Source: CAHJXF01 sp038254545
Lineage (GTDB): Bacteria; Pseudomonadota; Gammaproteobacteria; Burkholderiales; Burkholderiaceae_D
Length of the DNA: 64,000 nucleotides
Direction: 5' to 3'
NCBI GenBank assembly: GCA_038254545.1
Contig: JBBSGB010000003.1
Coordinates: forward strand, 62,001-126,000
The notes below the pieces were generated by a model, which searched no databases, was not told where the DNA came from, and worked only from the letters and a program-made list of their open reading frames with translations. The translations under genes were made by a program, and so were the position numbers. Shown piece by piece: positions 1 to 8,570 of this stretch. The first letter of the stretch is position 1; each line of letters starts with the position of its first letter.

Positions 1-466
1 CCCGGGCCATGAAGCTGACGTGCTTGAATCGGCGAAACAGGCGAACCATGCCGGCGATGTCGTCCGGATGATTGCGCCCTTCCAGAAAGCCTCGCCGGAC
101 CAAGGCGGGGTCCGGATCGGCCTTGCTCAGCTCGAGACGTGCCTTGCGATCGCCCAGCGGGACCGCGATGTTTTCCTCATAGCGCCGATAGTCCGCCTCG
201 GCGTGGGTCTGGGCATAGCGTCCGAGAGAATGAAAGGCTTCCTTCTGGCCCTTGGCCCAAAGGCTCTCCCCACCGACGAAGGCGCGAGCGGAAGAAAGCA
301 TATCCAGGCTGATGCCGCCTAGAACGATCAACAGGGCGATCGTCGCCAGAAAAGGCGAGATGATCCATAGCAATCGTTTGCTGGCCGTCGTCGGACTGAT
401 GTTTCTCTTGTGCGGCAAAGTATTGCGGCGATTCGGACGGCTGGTGGATGCAAAGATTTCGCCCAT
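1..466 (-). CDS. Membrane sensor-like protein, N-terminal part (cut by window edge)
   Basis: The reading frame opens at an ATG at 464-466, with an in-frame TAA two codons upstream, and runs off the left end, so about 155 residues are visible. After a basic cytoplasmic stretch comes one hydrophobic segment at about residues 32-54. A polar, helical extracytoplasmic region follows, with the stretches VGGESLWAKGQKEA and AVPLGDRKARLELSKADPDP. I know this type of N-terminus from large membrane-bound GGDEF/EAL or sensor-kinase proteins of Betaproteobacteria, where it is a periplasmic input domain. The output domain lies outside the window, so the function stays open. No good ribosome-binding site precedes the ATG. 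Confidence 0.6.
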   Translation of the reverse strand, partial: MGEIFASTSRPNRRNTLPHKRNISPTTASKRLLWIISPFLATIALLIVLGGISLDMLSSARAFVGGESLWAKGQKEAFHSLGRYAQTHAEADYRRYEENIAVPLGDRKARLELSKADPDPALVRRGFLEGRNHPDDIAGMVRLFRRFKHVSFMAR

Positions 467-486
467 CCCTTATCGACAAGATTGCC

Positions 487-1267
487 TCATAGATGAGTAA
501 GGTCGGTCGGTGCGCGGGCAGCTTGGGAGATCCAGGCGTGGTGGAGCAGGCGAAGGGACTCGACGTCGGTCTTCCCCGCGTGACCGTGGCGCCACGTCAG
601 CGGGCCATCCAGGTCGTCCCAGATTGCGGCGCAACCGGGAAACGGATCGGTCGAGAAATACTGGCTGCGGGTGATGAGCACGCCGATCCCCATCGCGCTC
701 GCGGCAGCCAATCCGTTGGGTGAGCCTTCAATAGCGAAAGCATTTTGTGGGCCGACGCCAAGCCTTTCGAGCGCGACCCGATAGACCAGCGGATCGGGCT
801 TCTTGATCGCGGCGTCTTCCGCGCAGACAACCGCGGCGAAGCGTTCGTGCCAGCGCCGCCCGAGCAGTATCGAGAGCAGCGCTACCACATTGCCGCGGCC
901 GGTGGTGGTCGCGATCGCAAGGGCGATGCCGGCGTCCGCGCATTCGTCCATCAGGCGGCGCACGCCGGGACGCGCCGAAGCTTGCCTGAGGCAAGTATCG
1001 CGGTATAGAGCTGGTTCTTGCGCCGGTGGACGGCGCGCGCCAGCGTTTCGCGTTCGGCAGCCGTTGCTGGGGCCGTCTTGCGCGCCTCCATGCGTAGATC
1101 AACCTTTCGTATCAGCCGGTCACCCGCAGCAGATCGCCGTACGTCTGGACGTCCCATTGCCATCCGGCTCCCAACTCTTCGAGCGCCTGGTTGAATGCGA
1201 TTCGGTGTCCGTCGCGCTCGGTTTCCGCGATCGTGCCGTCGACGTCCCAGATCAAGGCCCGCAGCAT
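487..1267 (-). pseudogene. cbbY: cbbY remnant, HAD-superfamily sugar-phosphate phosphatase
   Basis: The N-terminal piece carries the HAD nucleophile motif WDVDGTIAETE and the CbbY-like stretch WQWDVQTYGDLLRVTG. It is then interrupted by an in-frame TGA at 1112-1114. Homology resumes in a second frame (MEARKTAPATAAERE...LYTAILASGKL) and shifts again near 963-967 into a third frame (RRLMDECADAGIALAIATTT) that runs to the stop at 487. The expected late acid motif EDS reads EGS at about 720-726, so a probable metal ligand is lost as well. CbbY normally dephosphorylates xylulose-1,5-bisphosphate, an inhibitor of RuBisCO. One stop, two frameshifts and a damaged motif make this a dead gene. Its start abuts a cbbR remnant on the other strand. 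Confidence 0.82.
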
Positions 1268-1304
1268 CGAAAGTGTTCGCTGTATCGCCGCGCGGTCGGA
1301 GTCG

Positions 1305-1794
1305 TTTGCGGCGCATCCGCTGGTGTTCATTTCGTCGCCGCAGCATCCGCTGGCAAACAGCGGGAAGTTGCCGGTGGCTGCGCTCGAAAATTACCCGCTG
1401 ATCGCGCGCGAGCAGGGCTCGGGAACGCGCGACGCGATGCAGCGCTTTTTCGCCGGCCATCGCATCGAGCCGCGCATCACGATGGACATTTCGAGCAACG
1501 AGACCGTCAAGCAGGCGGTGATGGCCGGCATGGGCCTGAGCTTCGTGTCGCTGCACACCATCGGCCTCGAAGTCGGCAACGGCCTCTCGCACGTGCTCGA
1601 CATCGAAGGCACGCCGGTATGCGAGTATGGAACGTGGTGCATCTGAATTCGAAGGTGCTGTCGCCGGCGGCCGAGGCGTTTCGCTACTTCATCCTCGAGC
1701 ACGGCGAGCGCAGCTGCTGGCGCATGACGCGCCGCTGCTTGGCAAAGGCAAGGGGATCGAAAACGATTCCGGTCAGGCTGCGCTGCCTTCGTAG
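1305..1794 (+). pseudogene. cbbR: cbbR remnant, LysR-type regulator, C-terminal domain only
   Basis: Only the distal half of a LysR-type effector domain is present, starting abruptly at AAHPLVFISSPQHPL. It contains EQGSGTRDAMQRFF and SSNETVKQAVMAGMG, which are characteristic of CbbR-type regulators of Calvin-cycle operons. The DNA-binding N-terminus is missing. The frame shifts near 1620 (continuing as MRVWNVVHLNSKVLSPAAEA) and again near 1710 (continuing as LLAHDAPLLGKGKG), ending at a TAG at 1792-1794. Together with the divergent cbbY remnant this is best read as a deletion scar. Confidence 0.8.
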
Positions 1795-1901
1795 CCCTGA
1801 CCGAATCACGTCGATCGGCAACCTCAGATCCCGAACATCACGCCAGGAGACGCCGTGCCGATGCACAGAGCTTGTACGCTGTTGCCTTTTGATCTCCTGT
1901 G

Positions 1902-3017
1902 ATGAACTTGTCCTTCCCACCTTCGCAGTTGGCGATCCTGGTTCCCGTGATGGCCTTCGCAATCGGGATCGCGTTCGGCGCGATCGGGCAGGCGACGCGC
2001 TTCTGCACGATGGGGGCGCTCGCCGATATGTTTGCCTTCGGCGACGCGACCCGGCTTCGCATGTGGCTGACGGCCATCGCCATTGCGATGCTCGCAACGC
2101 AGGGCGCCATCGTGTCGGGAGTCTTCGATCTCTCGACATCGATCTATACAGACCCGCGGGTGCTGTGGGCATCGACCATCGTTGGCGGAACCCTGTTCGG
2201 CTTCGGCATGGTGCTGGCCTCCGGCTGCGCCAGTAAGGCGCTGATCAGGACCGGCGCCGGCAACATCAAGGCGCTCGTCGTGTTGATCGTGATGGGTGTG
2301 GTCGCGCTGATGGCGCTGCGCGGCGTGCTCGCCGAAGTGCGCGTCGCTCTGCTGGATCGCTGGAGTATCGAACTTGCGGGCACGCAGGACTTGCCTTCAT
2401 GGCTGGCGCGCGCATTCGGTGGATCGCTCACTACCGTGCGCATCGCGCTCGGCGCGCTGGTTCCGCTGGCGCTGGCGATCTACATCGCTCGCGACCGGGC
2501 GTTCGTGCGATCGAGTGCGTTTCTGGGCGGGCTTTCGATCGGCGTGCTCGTCATGCTCGGTTGGGTCATCACGGCCTGGTTCGGCTATCTGCCGGAGCAT
2601 CCCGATACCCTCGAGCGGGCCTGGATCGCGACCAATTCGAGACGTCCCGAATCGCTCAGCTTCGTCACGCCGGTTGCCTATACCGTCAACCTGCTTACGC
2701 TGTGGAGCGATCGCAATACCACGGTGACCTTCGGTATCGCCGCCGCGGTCGGCGTGATCGTGGGTTCCTTCTTCGCGGCGCGCATGCGCAGGGAATTTTG
2801 CTGGGAGACCTTTGCCAACGTCGAAGACACGGTCAATCACCTGGCGGGTGCAACGCTGATGGGCTTCGGCGGCGTGACCGCGCTCGGTTGCACTATCGGG
2901 CAAGGCATCAGCGGTCTGTCGACGCTCGCCGTGGGCTCGTTCCTCGCGGTCGCGGGGATCGTCGCCGGCGCGATCGCTGCGCTTCGCTATCAGATGTGGC
3001 GAATCGGAAACGAATAG
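1902..3017 (+). CDS. YeeE/YedE (TsuA-like) sulfur-compound transporter
   Basis: A polytopic inner-membrane protein of about 371 residues with many hydrophobic helices. Three conserved cysteine motifs of the YeeE/YedE family are visible: RFCTMGA near residue 35, ASGCAS near 109 and GCTIGQGISG near 330. In the structurally studied member TsuA such cysteines pass thiosulfate through the membrane. An ATG at 1902 directly follows a GTG at 1899, so either could be used. It converges on the sox operon, which suggests a role in taking up thiosulfate or another sulfur species. The exact substrate is inferred from family and context. Confidence 0.85.
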   Translation: MNLSFPPSQLAILVPVMAFAIGIAFGAIGQATRFCTMGALADMFAFGDATRLRMWLTAIAIAMLATQGAIVSGVFDLSTSIYTDPRVLWASTIVGGTLFGFGMVLASGCASKALIRTGAGNIKALVVLIVMGVVALMALRGVLAEVRVALLDRWSIELAGTQDLPSWLARAFGGSLTTVRIALGALVPLALAIYIARDRAFVRSSAFLGGLSIGVLVMLGWVITAWFGYLPEHPDTLERAWIATNSRRPESLSFVTPVAYTVNLLTLWSDRNTTVTFGIAAAVGVIVGSFFAARMRREFCWETFANVEDTVNHLAGATLMGFGGVTALGCTIGQGISGLSTLAVGSFLAVAGIVAGAIAALRYQMWRIGNE

Positions 3018-3028
3018 ATGCGCCCGAC

Positions 3029-4774
3029 TTACAAGCAGCGACCCGCGAAAGCTTGGTCGAGGAAAGGCACGATCGCCGCTACCAGTTCCTTCTGCCGATT
3101 TTCCATGTAGTGGTCCGCATCCGCGATGACCACAGGCCTCGAGCATGAATCTCGTGGTGGCCTGGATGCACGCGACACCGCAGCCTCGCGTACTTGCGGA
3201 AAGTCGGACTGTGCTTGGACATCCAGGACCGGCTGCCGCGGATCCGCGTCGAACCCCACGCCCATTCCGATCACGACCCAGGCATCGATCTTCTCCGCGG
3301 ATGCGGATCCCAGATAGGCGTTGCTCATCGCAGCGCCGAGGCTGTGCGCGACGATCGCAATGCGCTGGACCCCGCGGCGCTTGAACCAGGTAATGGCGAC
3401 GGCGATCCGCTCGGCCGCTTGCGGAAAGATCGCGCTGTAGGCTTCCCGCGGCGCATCGGCGGCAAGTACCGGCATCTGCACCGACAGGGTCGAGAAGCCG
3501 GCGTCGGCGAGCCCGGTACGCATGCCCCCGATCAACCCCCAGTCCGGGTGCACCCCGAGTCCGTGCAAGACGATCACGCCGCCCTTCGGCTTTGCGGCTT
3601 CGGTATGAATCGCGAGCACGCGCGGTTGCGATGGCGTCGCGAGGTACACCGCCTCACCGACCACCACTGACGGTTCGATCTCGCGTGCCCAGCGCGCCTC
3701 GCGTTCGTAGTCGGGCGACAGGCTTGCCGCACCTGCGGCCGTAGCCTTGCCGGTTGAACCCAAGGCCTCTCCCTGCATTAGCAGGTAGGTGCCATAGGCA
3801 TTGAGGCGGTTCGCCTGTTCGAACAACGGATAGGACGCGAAACGCGACCAGTCCGTGTTGCGATAGGCCTCGTCGAAATCGCTCAGGTCGCGTGCCGCGG
3901 TTCCCATCGTCGCGCGCAGGTAAGCGAGATAGTCGCGCGTCAACGCAACGTCTTTCTCGGGATCGGTAGAAAGATCACCGTGTCCGGGCAGCACGACTTT
4001 CGGATGAAGCGGCGCCATCCGGTCGAGCGCGACCAGCCATGCCCGACTATCGGCATTGCCGACGTAAGGAATGCGTCCGGTGAAAAACAGGTCGCCTGCG
4101 AAGAGCACGCGATCCTCTTCGACGAAGAGCATCAGGTCTTCGGGTGAGTGCGCGCCGCCCACATCGACGATGCGAAAGTGCGTGGCGCCCATTGCGAAGC
4201 GGATCGGCTGCTCGCCTGGAAACGTGAGCCAGCGATCGGCAGGCACGAGCCGCGTGCGCGCATCGACATCGGGTGCGAGGTCGTGCCGCCGTTCCTGCAG
4301 GCGTTGAAGCGCGAGGTCCGACTCGAGGTAGGCCTTTCCTCTTTCGCCCGCCCAGATTTCCGCACCGATCGCCTTGAAGCTCTGCGCGCCGTAGAAGTGG
4401 TCGGCGTGATAGTGCGAAAGGATCAGGCGGCGTATCGGCTGCTGCGTGACTCGCCGTATCGCGCGGATCATCGCGTCGCCCAGTACTGGCGAGCCGAGCG
4501 CATCGAACACCACCACGCCATCGCCGGTGACGACGAAGCCGGCATTCGCGATGTAGCCGCGATTGGATGCGGCTGCCAAGCCCGATTCACCGCGAAAGAA
4601 ATAGACACGTTCGGAGGCGCGCTGTGGTGTCAGTTCCAGTGGGGTTGCAGGTGAAGCTGCGTACGACTGCGCCCCTCCGATGGCGCCCAGGAATATCGCG
4701 AACGCGGCGATCGCGATCGACGGCGTGCGCCCGCGACGATGCCACGTCTCGCGCAATGCCCGGTCGCTGCTCAC
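3029..4774 (-). CDS. Metallo-beta-lactamase/alpha-beta hydrolase fusion protein (SoxH-like first half)
   Basis: A 581-residue exported protein with a signal segment at about residues 18-40. The first half is a metallo-beta-lactamase fold with the zinc motif HYHADH at 121-126, GAHS near 209, AGD near 227 and PGHGD near 265. The second half, from about residue 398, looks like an alpha/beta hydrolase: oxyanion-type HGLG near 404, nucleophile elbow AHSLGA with Ser478, and a late DADHYM. Lactamase-fold SoxH-type proteins are common at the ends of sox operons, but their role is uncertain. The start is a GTG sharing 4 bases with the stop of the upstream thioredoxin gene, so the two are translationally coupled. 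Catalytic activity is not proven. Confidence 0.8.
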   Translation of the reverse strand: MSSDRALRETWHRRGRTPSIAIAAFAIFLGAIGGAQSYAASPATPLELTPQRASERVYFFRGESGLAAASNRGYIANAGFVVTGDGVVVFDALGSPVLGDAMIRAIRRVTQQPIRRLILSHYHADHFYGAQSFKAIGAEIWAGERGKAYLESDLALQRLQERRHDLAPDVDARTRLVPADRWLTFPGEQPIRFAMGATHFRIVDVGGAHSPEDLMLFVEEDRVLFAGDLFFTGRIPYVGNADSRAWLVALDRMAPLHPKVVLPGHGDLSTDPEKDVALTRDYLAYLRATMGTAARDLSDFDEAYRNTDWSRFASYPLFEQANRLNAYGTYLLMQGEALGSTGKATAAGAASLSPDYEREARWAREIEPSVVVGEAVYLATPSQPRVLAIHTEAAKPKGGVIVLHGLGVHPDWGLIGGMRTGLADAGFSTLSVQMPVLAADAPREAYSAIFPQAAERIAVAITWFKRRGVQRIAIVAHSLGAAMSNAYLGSASAEKIDAWVVIGMGVGFDADPRQPVLDVQAQSDFPQVREAAVSRASRPPRDSCSRPVVIADADHYMENRQKELVAAIVPFLDQAFAGRCL

Positions 4775-5277
4775 GCGCGAACCCCGATCTTCGCGAGCCC
4801 GTCATGAATCGCGTCGTCGAGATAAGCGCCATAGAAATCCGGCAGCAGCGCGCCGACGATCGCGGGGGCTACCTGACCGCCGGCCGGACCGAAGAACGCG
4901 ACCGTAGGTGAAAACTTCGCGCGAGCCTCGTTCGCGAATGCGGCTTCGGATGTCTGCGCGCCACGGAAGTCGGTCAGCGTGCGTGTACCGACGATCGACA
5001 CTTCGCGCACCACCAGTCGCTCGGCCAGGGCGCGATCCCGTAGCAGCGGTATGAGTTGTTCGCGGCGAACCCGATCGCAATAGGGACAATCGGGCAGCGA
5101 GAACAGGAGGACGACCAGCCGTGGACGCTGTCCGGCCTGCTGCGCGTCGGCGCGAAGATCACGTGCCACCGGCAGCGCCGCTTGCTTTGCTGCCTCCTTT
5201 GCAACCGCGAGCGCGTTGCTGAAGAGGGAGGTCAGAACTCCCGCAATCCCGACTGCAAGCACGCCGCGCCGGTCCAT
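4771..5277 (-). CDS. soxW: SoxW-like periplasmic thioredoxin
   Basis: A 168-residue protein with an N-terminal hydrophobic export segment and a thioredoxin-like fold whose active site reads CPYC at residues 64-67. A later KFSPTVAFF stretch supplies the usual cis-proline region. Its ATG overlaps the soxB stop by one base and its own stop overlaps the next start, so it sits inside the sox operon. SoxW-type thioredoxins keep the SoxY or SoxXA cysteines reduced. No CcdA/SoxV membrane electron donor is seen here, so one would have to be encoded elsewhere. The soxW name is a positional and family call. Confidence 0.75.
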   Translation of the reverse strand: MDRRGVLAVGIAGVLTSLFSNALAVAKEAAKQAALPVARDLRADAQQAGQRPRLVVLLFSLPDCPYCDRVRREQLIPLLRDRALAERLVVREVSIVGTRTLTDFRGAQTSEAAFANEARAKFSPTVAFFGPAGGQVAPAIVGALLPDFYGAYLDDAIHDGLAKIGVRA

Positions 5278-7010
5278 CACGTCATGCCGGGATTGCCGTC
5301 GACGCCCACCAGCCGCGGCAGGTTGAGCCTGCGCGGCGTGACGACCTTGGCAGATTTCAGATACGTGCTCATCAGGTCCCAGATCGGCGCACCACCGGCT
5401 GCCTTCGCGTCTTCCGAAACCGGCGCCCAACCGGCGACCTTGTACTTCTTCGCAGGATCTACCGGCTTTCCCGCCAGGCGCATATCCGAGATGCGCTGGC
5501 CGGTACTCGCACCCGGCGTACACGTGTAGGTCATGCCGCCCACGCGCACCATGTCGCCGCCCTGCTGATAGTACGGATCGGGATTGAAGAGGTTGTCGCA
5601 GACATCTTCGAGAATGACCTTGATGGTCTCGCCCGTGAATTCGTTGAGCGTCGTCATCGGATAGGTGATGGCGGTCTGATCCATCAGGCGCTCCATCGTG
5701 ATGGCTTCGCCCGGCAACAACGACGTGCCCCACCTGAAGCCCGGCGAGAACGCGATGTCGGCGCCGTTGACCGCCATCAGGCCGTCAAGGATCAATTGAT
5801 CGAACGAGCCGTTGAAATTGCCGCGGCGGTAGAGCAGGCCTTCGCTTATCGCGAGCGTCTCGTTGAGCCTGGCCGCGAAGGGCGCGCGCACCTTCGCGAT
5901 GTGCGCGGCCATCTCGGCATCTTCGGGAATCAGGTTCGAGAAGATCGGCAGGAGCTTGTAGCGATAGCCCGTCACGTTGCCGCCCCTGGTCTCGAAGTCG
6001 AGCACGCCGAGGAACTTGGTATTACTTCCCGCATTGGTCACCAGCGTCTGGCCGGTGCGGTTGGCAACGGCCACGGGAGCGGGGACGCCGTCGTGCGTGT
6101 GACCGCCCAGGATCGCGTCGATGCCGGTCACGCGCGAGGCCATCTTGAGATCGACGTCCATGCCGTTATGCGAGAGCAGCACGACCACCTGCGCGCCTTT
6201 CGCACGCACCTCGGCTATGGTCTTCTGCATCGCTTCTTCCTGGATGCCGAAGGTCCAGTCCGAAACGAAATAGCGTGGGTTCGCGATCGGCGTGTATGGG
6301 AAGACCTGTCCGATGATCGCGACCGAGACGCCGTTCTGCTCACGGATGACATAGCCGGGGAAAACGGCATCGCCGAAGTCCGCGGTCTTGATGTTCTGCG
6401 CGATGAACGCGGTACGTCCCTTGAAATCCTTTGCGACGATTTCCAGGACGCGTGCCGCGCCCAGCGTGAACTCCCAGTGGCCTGTCATCACATCGACGCC
6501 GAGCAACTTGCTGGCGTCGACCATGTCCTGGCCGTTGGTCCACAGCGCGGTGGCGGACCCTTGCCAGGTGTCGCCGCCGTCGAGCAACAAGGCACCCGGG
6601 CGTTCGGCGCGCACCTGCTTGACCAGCGTGGCGAGATGCGCGAAGCCGCCGACCTTGCCGTATTTTTTCGAGGCCTCGACGAAGTCGAGACAGGTGAACG
6701 CATGCGCCTCGCGCGTGCCCGGCGCAATTCCGAACTTCCTGAGCAAGGCCTCGCCGACCAGATGCGGCGGCTTTCCCGCCTGACCGGCGATACCCAGGTT
6801 GACATCGGGCTCGCGAAAATGGATCGGCGTCAATTGCGCATGACAGTCGGTCATGTGCATCAGGGTCACGCGACCCGGTGCGGGCAGCGGATCGAGCTTG
6901 TATAGCGGCTCCATGCTGTCGGGCGCGAGAGCGGCGCTCGTATCGAGCGCGAAACCTCCTGCCGCTGCGACCGTGAGCGTCTGGAGGAACTCGCGGCGGC
7001 TCATCGCCAT
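5277..7010 (-). CDS. soxB: Thiosulfohydrolase SoxB
   Basis: A 577-residue protein of the 5'-nucleotidase/metallophosphoesterase family. SoxB hydrolyses the sulfate group from the thiosulfate derivative bound to the SoxY cysteine, using two manganese ions. Visible metal-site motifs are TDCHAQL (about 54-60), GGDTWQG (145-151), GHWE (177-180), SHNG (280-283) and GGHTHDG (302-308). The N-terminus has a Tat-like SRREFLQ followed by a hydrophobic stretch, consistent with folded export. I chose the ATG at 7010 because a GGAGGA precedes it at proper spacing and it places the Tat motif at residue 4. It lies between soxX and the thioredoxin gene in the sox operon. Confidence 0.95.
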   Translation of the reverse strand: MAMSRREFLQTLTVAAAGGFALDTSAALAPDSMEPLYKLDPLPAPGRVTLMHMTDCHAQLTPIHFREPDVNLGIAGQAGKPPHLVGEALLRKFGIAPGTREAHAFTCLDFVEASKKYGKVGGFAHLATLVKQVRAERPGALLLDGGDTWQGSATALWTNGQDMVDASKLLGVDVMTGHWEFTLGAARVLEIVAKDFKGRTAFIAQNIKTADFGDAVFPGYVIREQNGVSVAIIGQVFPYTPIANPRYFVSDWTFGIQEEAMQKTIAEVRAKGAQVVVLLSHNGMDVDLKMASRVTGIDAILGGHTHDGVPAPVAVANRTGQTLVTNAGSNTKFLGVLDFETRGGNVTGYRYKLLPIFSNLIPEDAEMAAHIAKVRAPFAARLNETLAISEGLLYRRGNFNGSFDQLILDGLMAVNGADIAFSPGFRWGTSLLPGEAITMERLMDQTAITYPMTTLNEFTGETIKVILEDVCDNLFNPDPYYQQGGDMVRVGGMTYTCTPGASTGQRISDMRLAGKPVDPAKKYKVAGWAPVSEDAKAAGGAPIWDLMSTYLKSAKVVTPRRLNLPRLVGVDGNPGMT

Positions 7011-7053
7011 GCGAGATCCTCCCTGTCGAAGCGGTACTGGTCGCCCGCGACGC

Positions 7054-7698
7054 TCATTGGTTGACCGGCGATGCAGGGTCGAGCAACAGCGCAACCACGT
7101 CCTTCATCTGCTGCTCGGTCAGGACCCGATTGTGTCCGAAGCGCGGCATGTTCGAGCACGCCCGGTAGGCCTGCGCGTCATAGATCTTGCCCCACGTGTA
7201 TTGGACGATCGCGTCGCTGTTGCCGCGCAGCTTTCCGTAGCGAAAAAGGCTAGGGCCGATATTGCCGTACGAGATTTCCTTGGGCGCGAGCTGATGGCAC
7301 GCGTAGCAGTTGCCGCCGTTCACGCCATCCACCTTGTCGCTGAACTGCATGCCCACGCCGTTTTGCGCCACGACTTCGCCACGCTTCCAGTCGCCCAGAT
7401 ATTTCCCGTCCGATGGCGGCTTGATGGATTTCAGCTCGACCTCTTCGATCTGTCGGGCCACATTCTCCGGCACCGCATCCACGTACCGGGAACACAGCTT
7501 CTGCGCCTCGTCCTGGCCGAGGATCGCCTCGACCGTCACAGGCCCCCGCGATTTGAACGAAGACTTCATCATCGCCAGAGCGTCCGCATTCGCGTTGCCG
7601 GATCCCGTCGCGAATTGCGCGCAGCCCGCAACCACGGCTGCGGCCGACAACGAACCGACGACGGCTCGCAACACTCTTGTCTTCTTTCTCTGATCCAT
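7054..7698 (-). CDS. soxX: Sulfur-oxidation cytochrome c SoxX
   Basis: A 214-residue monoheme c-type cytochrome with the heme site CYACH at about residues 131-135. A likely distal methionine lies in SNMPRFGHN near the C-terminus. The N-terminus ends in a lipobox-like VVAGC at residue 26, so it may be a lipoprotein rather than freely soluble. SoxX pairs with SoxA as the SoxXA complex, which oxidatively links thiosulfate to the SoxY cysteine. A GGAG lies seven bases before the ATG. It follows soxA closely and precedes soxB. The C-terminal end (residues 185-214) has the usual SoxX helix with LTEQQMKDVVALLL. Confidence 0.93.
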   Translation of the reverse strand: MDQRKKTRVLRAVVGSLSAAAVVAGCAQFATGSGNANADALAMMKSSFKSRGPVTVEAILGQDEAQKLCSRYVDAVPENVARQIEEVELKSIKPPSDGKYLGDWKRGEVVAQNGVGMQFSDKVDGVNGGNCYACHQLAPKEISYGNIGPSLFRYGKLRGNSDAIVQYTWGKIYDAQAYRACSNMPRFGHNRVLTEQQMKDVVALLLDPASPVNQ

Positions 7699-7721
7699 TA
7701 CGGCTCTCCGGGATTGATGTT

Positions 7722-8561
7722 CTAGCGCTTGATCGCGGGCGCATCGAACGTGCCACCTTCGGCGTTCTTCGCGAGGAACAGGGTAAGCGCGGTGATCATG
7801 TCCGAGTCATAGCCCGCGACCGGAAAGCGCTGCTGCCTGAAGCAGTCGTAGAGCCGGTGCTGCATGGTCCGCACTTCGCCCTGCGAGACGCGATAGGCAG
7901 GCCAGGTCGCATAGGCCTTTTGCGTCTCGGCGGGAACCAAAAGGTTCGGCAACTCCTGCAGGCGTATGCGTTGCTTGTCGCCCGAGTGACAGGTCGCACA
8001 GGAAAAGTCGTATGCGCCGCCGCGATAGAAGAAGATCTGCTTGCCTGCCGCATACATCCTCGCTTCTTCCGGATGCGCGGCCTTGGCGGCAATCTTCATG
8101 CCGCGCGATTCGCCGGCGATGTAGGCGACCAGCGCCTCCATCTGCGATTGCTTTTCCCCCTGTCCGAAGTGATTGGCGGTCGCTTCGGCTTCCGTGAAAC
8201 CTTGCAGCTTCACCATGCACCAGGCGAGCCGTTGCTCGACATCCATCACCTTGCCGACGTCGGAGAAATAGCGTGGCAATTCGACATACGCGCCCTTGAC
8301 GATGCCCGGGCCCTTGCCGAGATCGCAGCCGCTCAACGCGACCTTGTTCGGCCCCCGCGGCGTCTTCCACAATCCTTCGCCACGCGCTTCCCAAAGCTCG
8401 GCGGGGTTTCCGTCGGCGAGCAGTTGACGGTATTTCGCGATGTCGTCGACGGCACTGTTGGTTTGAGCGTAGGCCCACGCCGGCGCGATCGCGATGAGGA
8501 CCGGACCTGCGACCAGCCAGTGCCACGCGCGCAGCGCGCGATCAAGAAGTGTTGTGCTCAT
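7722..8561 (-). CDS. soxA: Sulfur-oxidation cytochrome c SoxA
   Basis: A 279-residue exported cytochrome with a signal peptide (about residues 1-32, ending around AYAQ). A single heme motif CATCH lies at 188-192, and a second conserved cysteine, Cys240 in YDCFRQQRFP, is the expected persulfide-type heme ligand where the SoxY conjugation takes place. Some SoxA proteins have two heme motifs; here only one CxxCH is visible, so this is the monoheme type. The N-terminal half retains cysteines at about 79 and 115, which may form a disulfide. A GAGGAA precedes the ATG. It works with the downstream SoxX. Confidence 0.93.
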   Translation of the reverse strand: MSTTLLDRALRAWHWLVAGPVLIAIAPAWAYAQTNSAVDDIAKYRQLLADGNPAELWEARGEGLWKTPRGPNKVALSGCDLGKGPGIVKGAYVELPRYFSDVGKVMDVEQRLAWCMVKLQGFTEAEATANHFGQGEKQSQMEALVAYIAGESRGMKIAAKAAHPEEARMYAAGKQIFFYRGGAYDFSCATCHSGDKQRIRLQELPNLLVPAETQKAYATWPAYRVSQGEVRTMQHRLYDCFRQQRFPVAGYDSDMITALTLFLAKNAEGGTFDAPAIKR

Positions 8562-8570
8562 GTTCGTTCC

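Noticed and set aside
803..2236. A 477-codon plus-strand frame from 803 through the cbb remnants into the YeeE gene.
   Set aside because: It joins pieces of cbbY antisense, one frame of the cbbR remnant, and an out-of-frame part of the transporter, so it is a chance product of decay.
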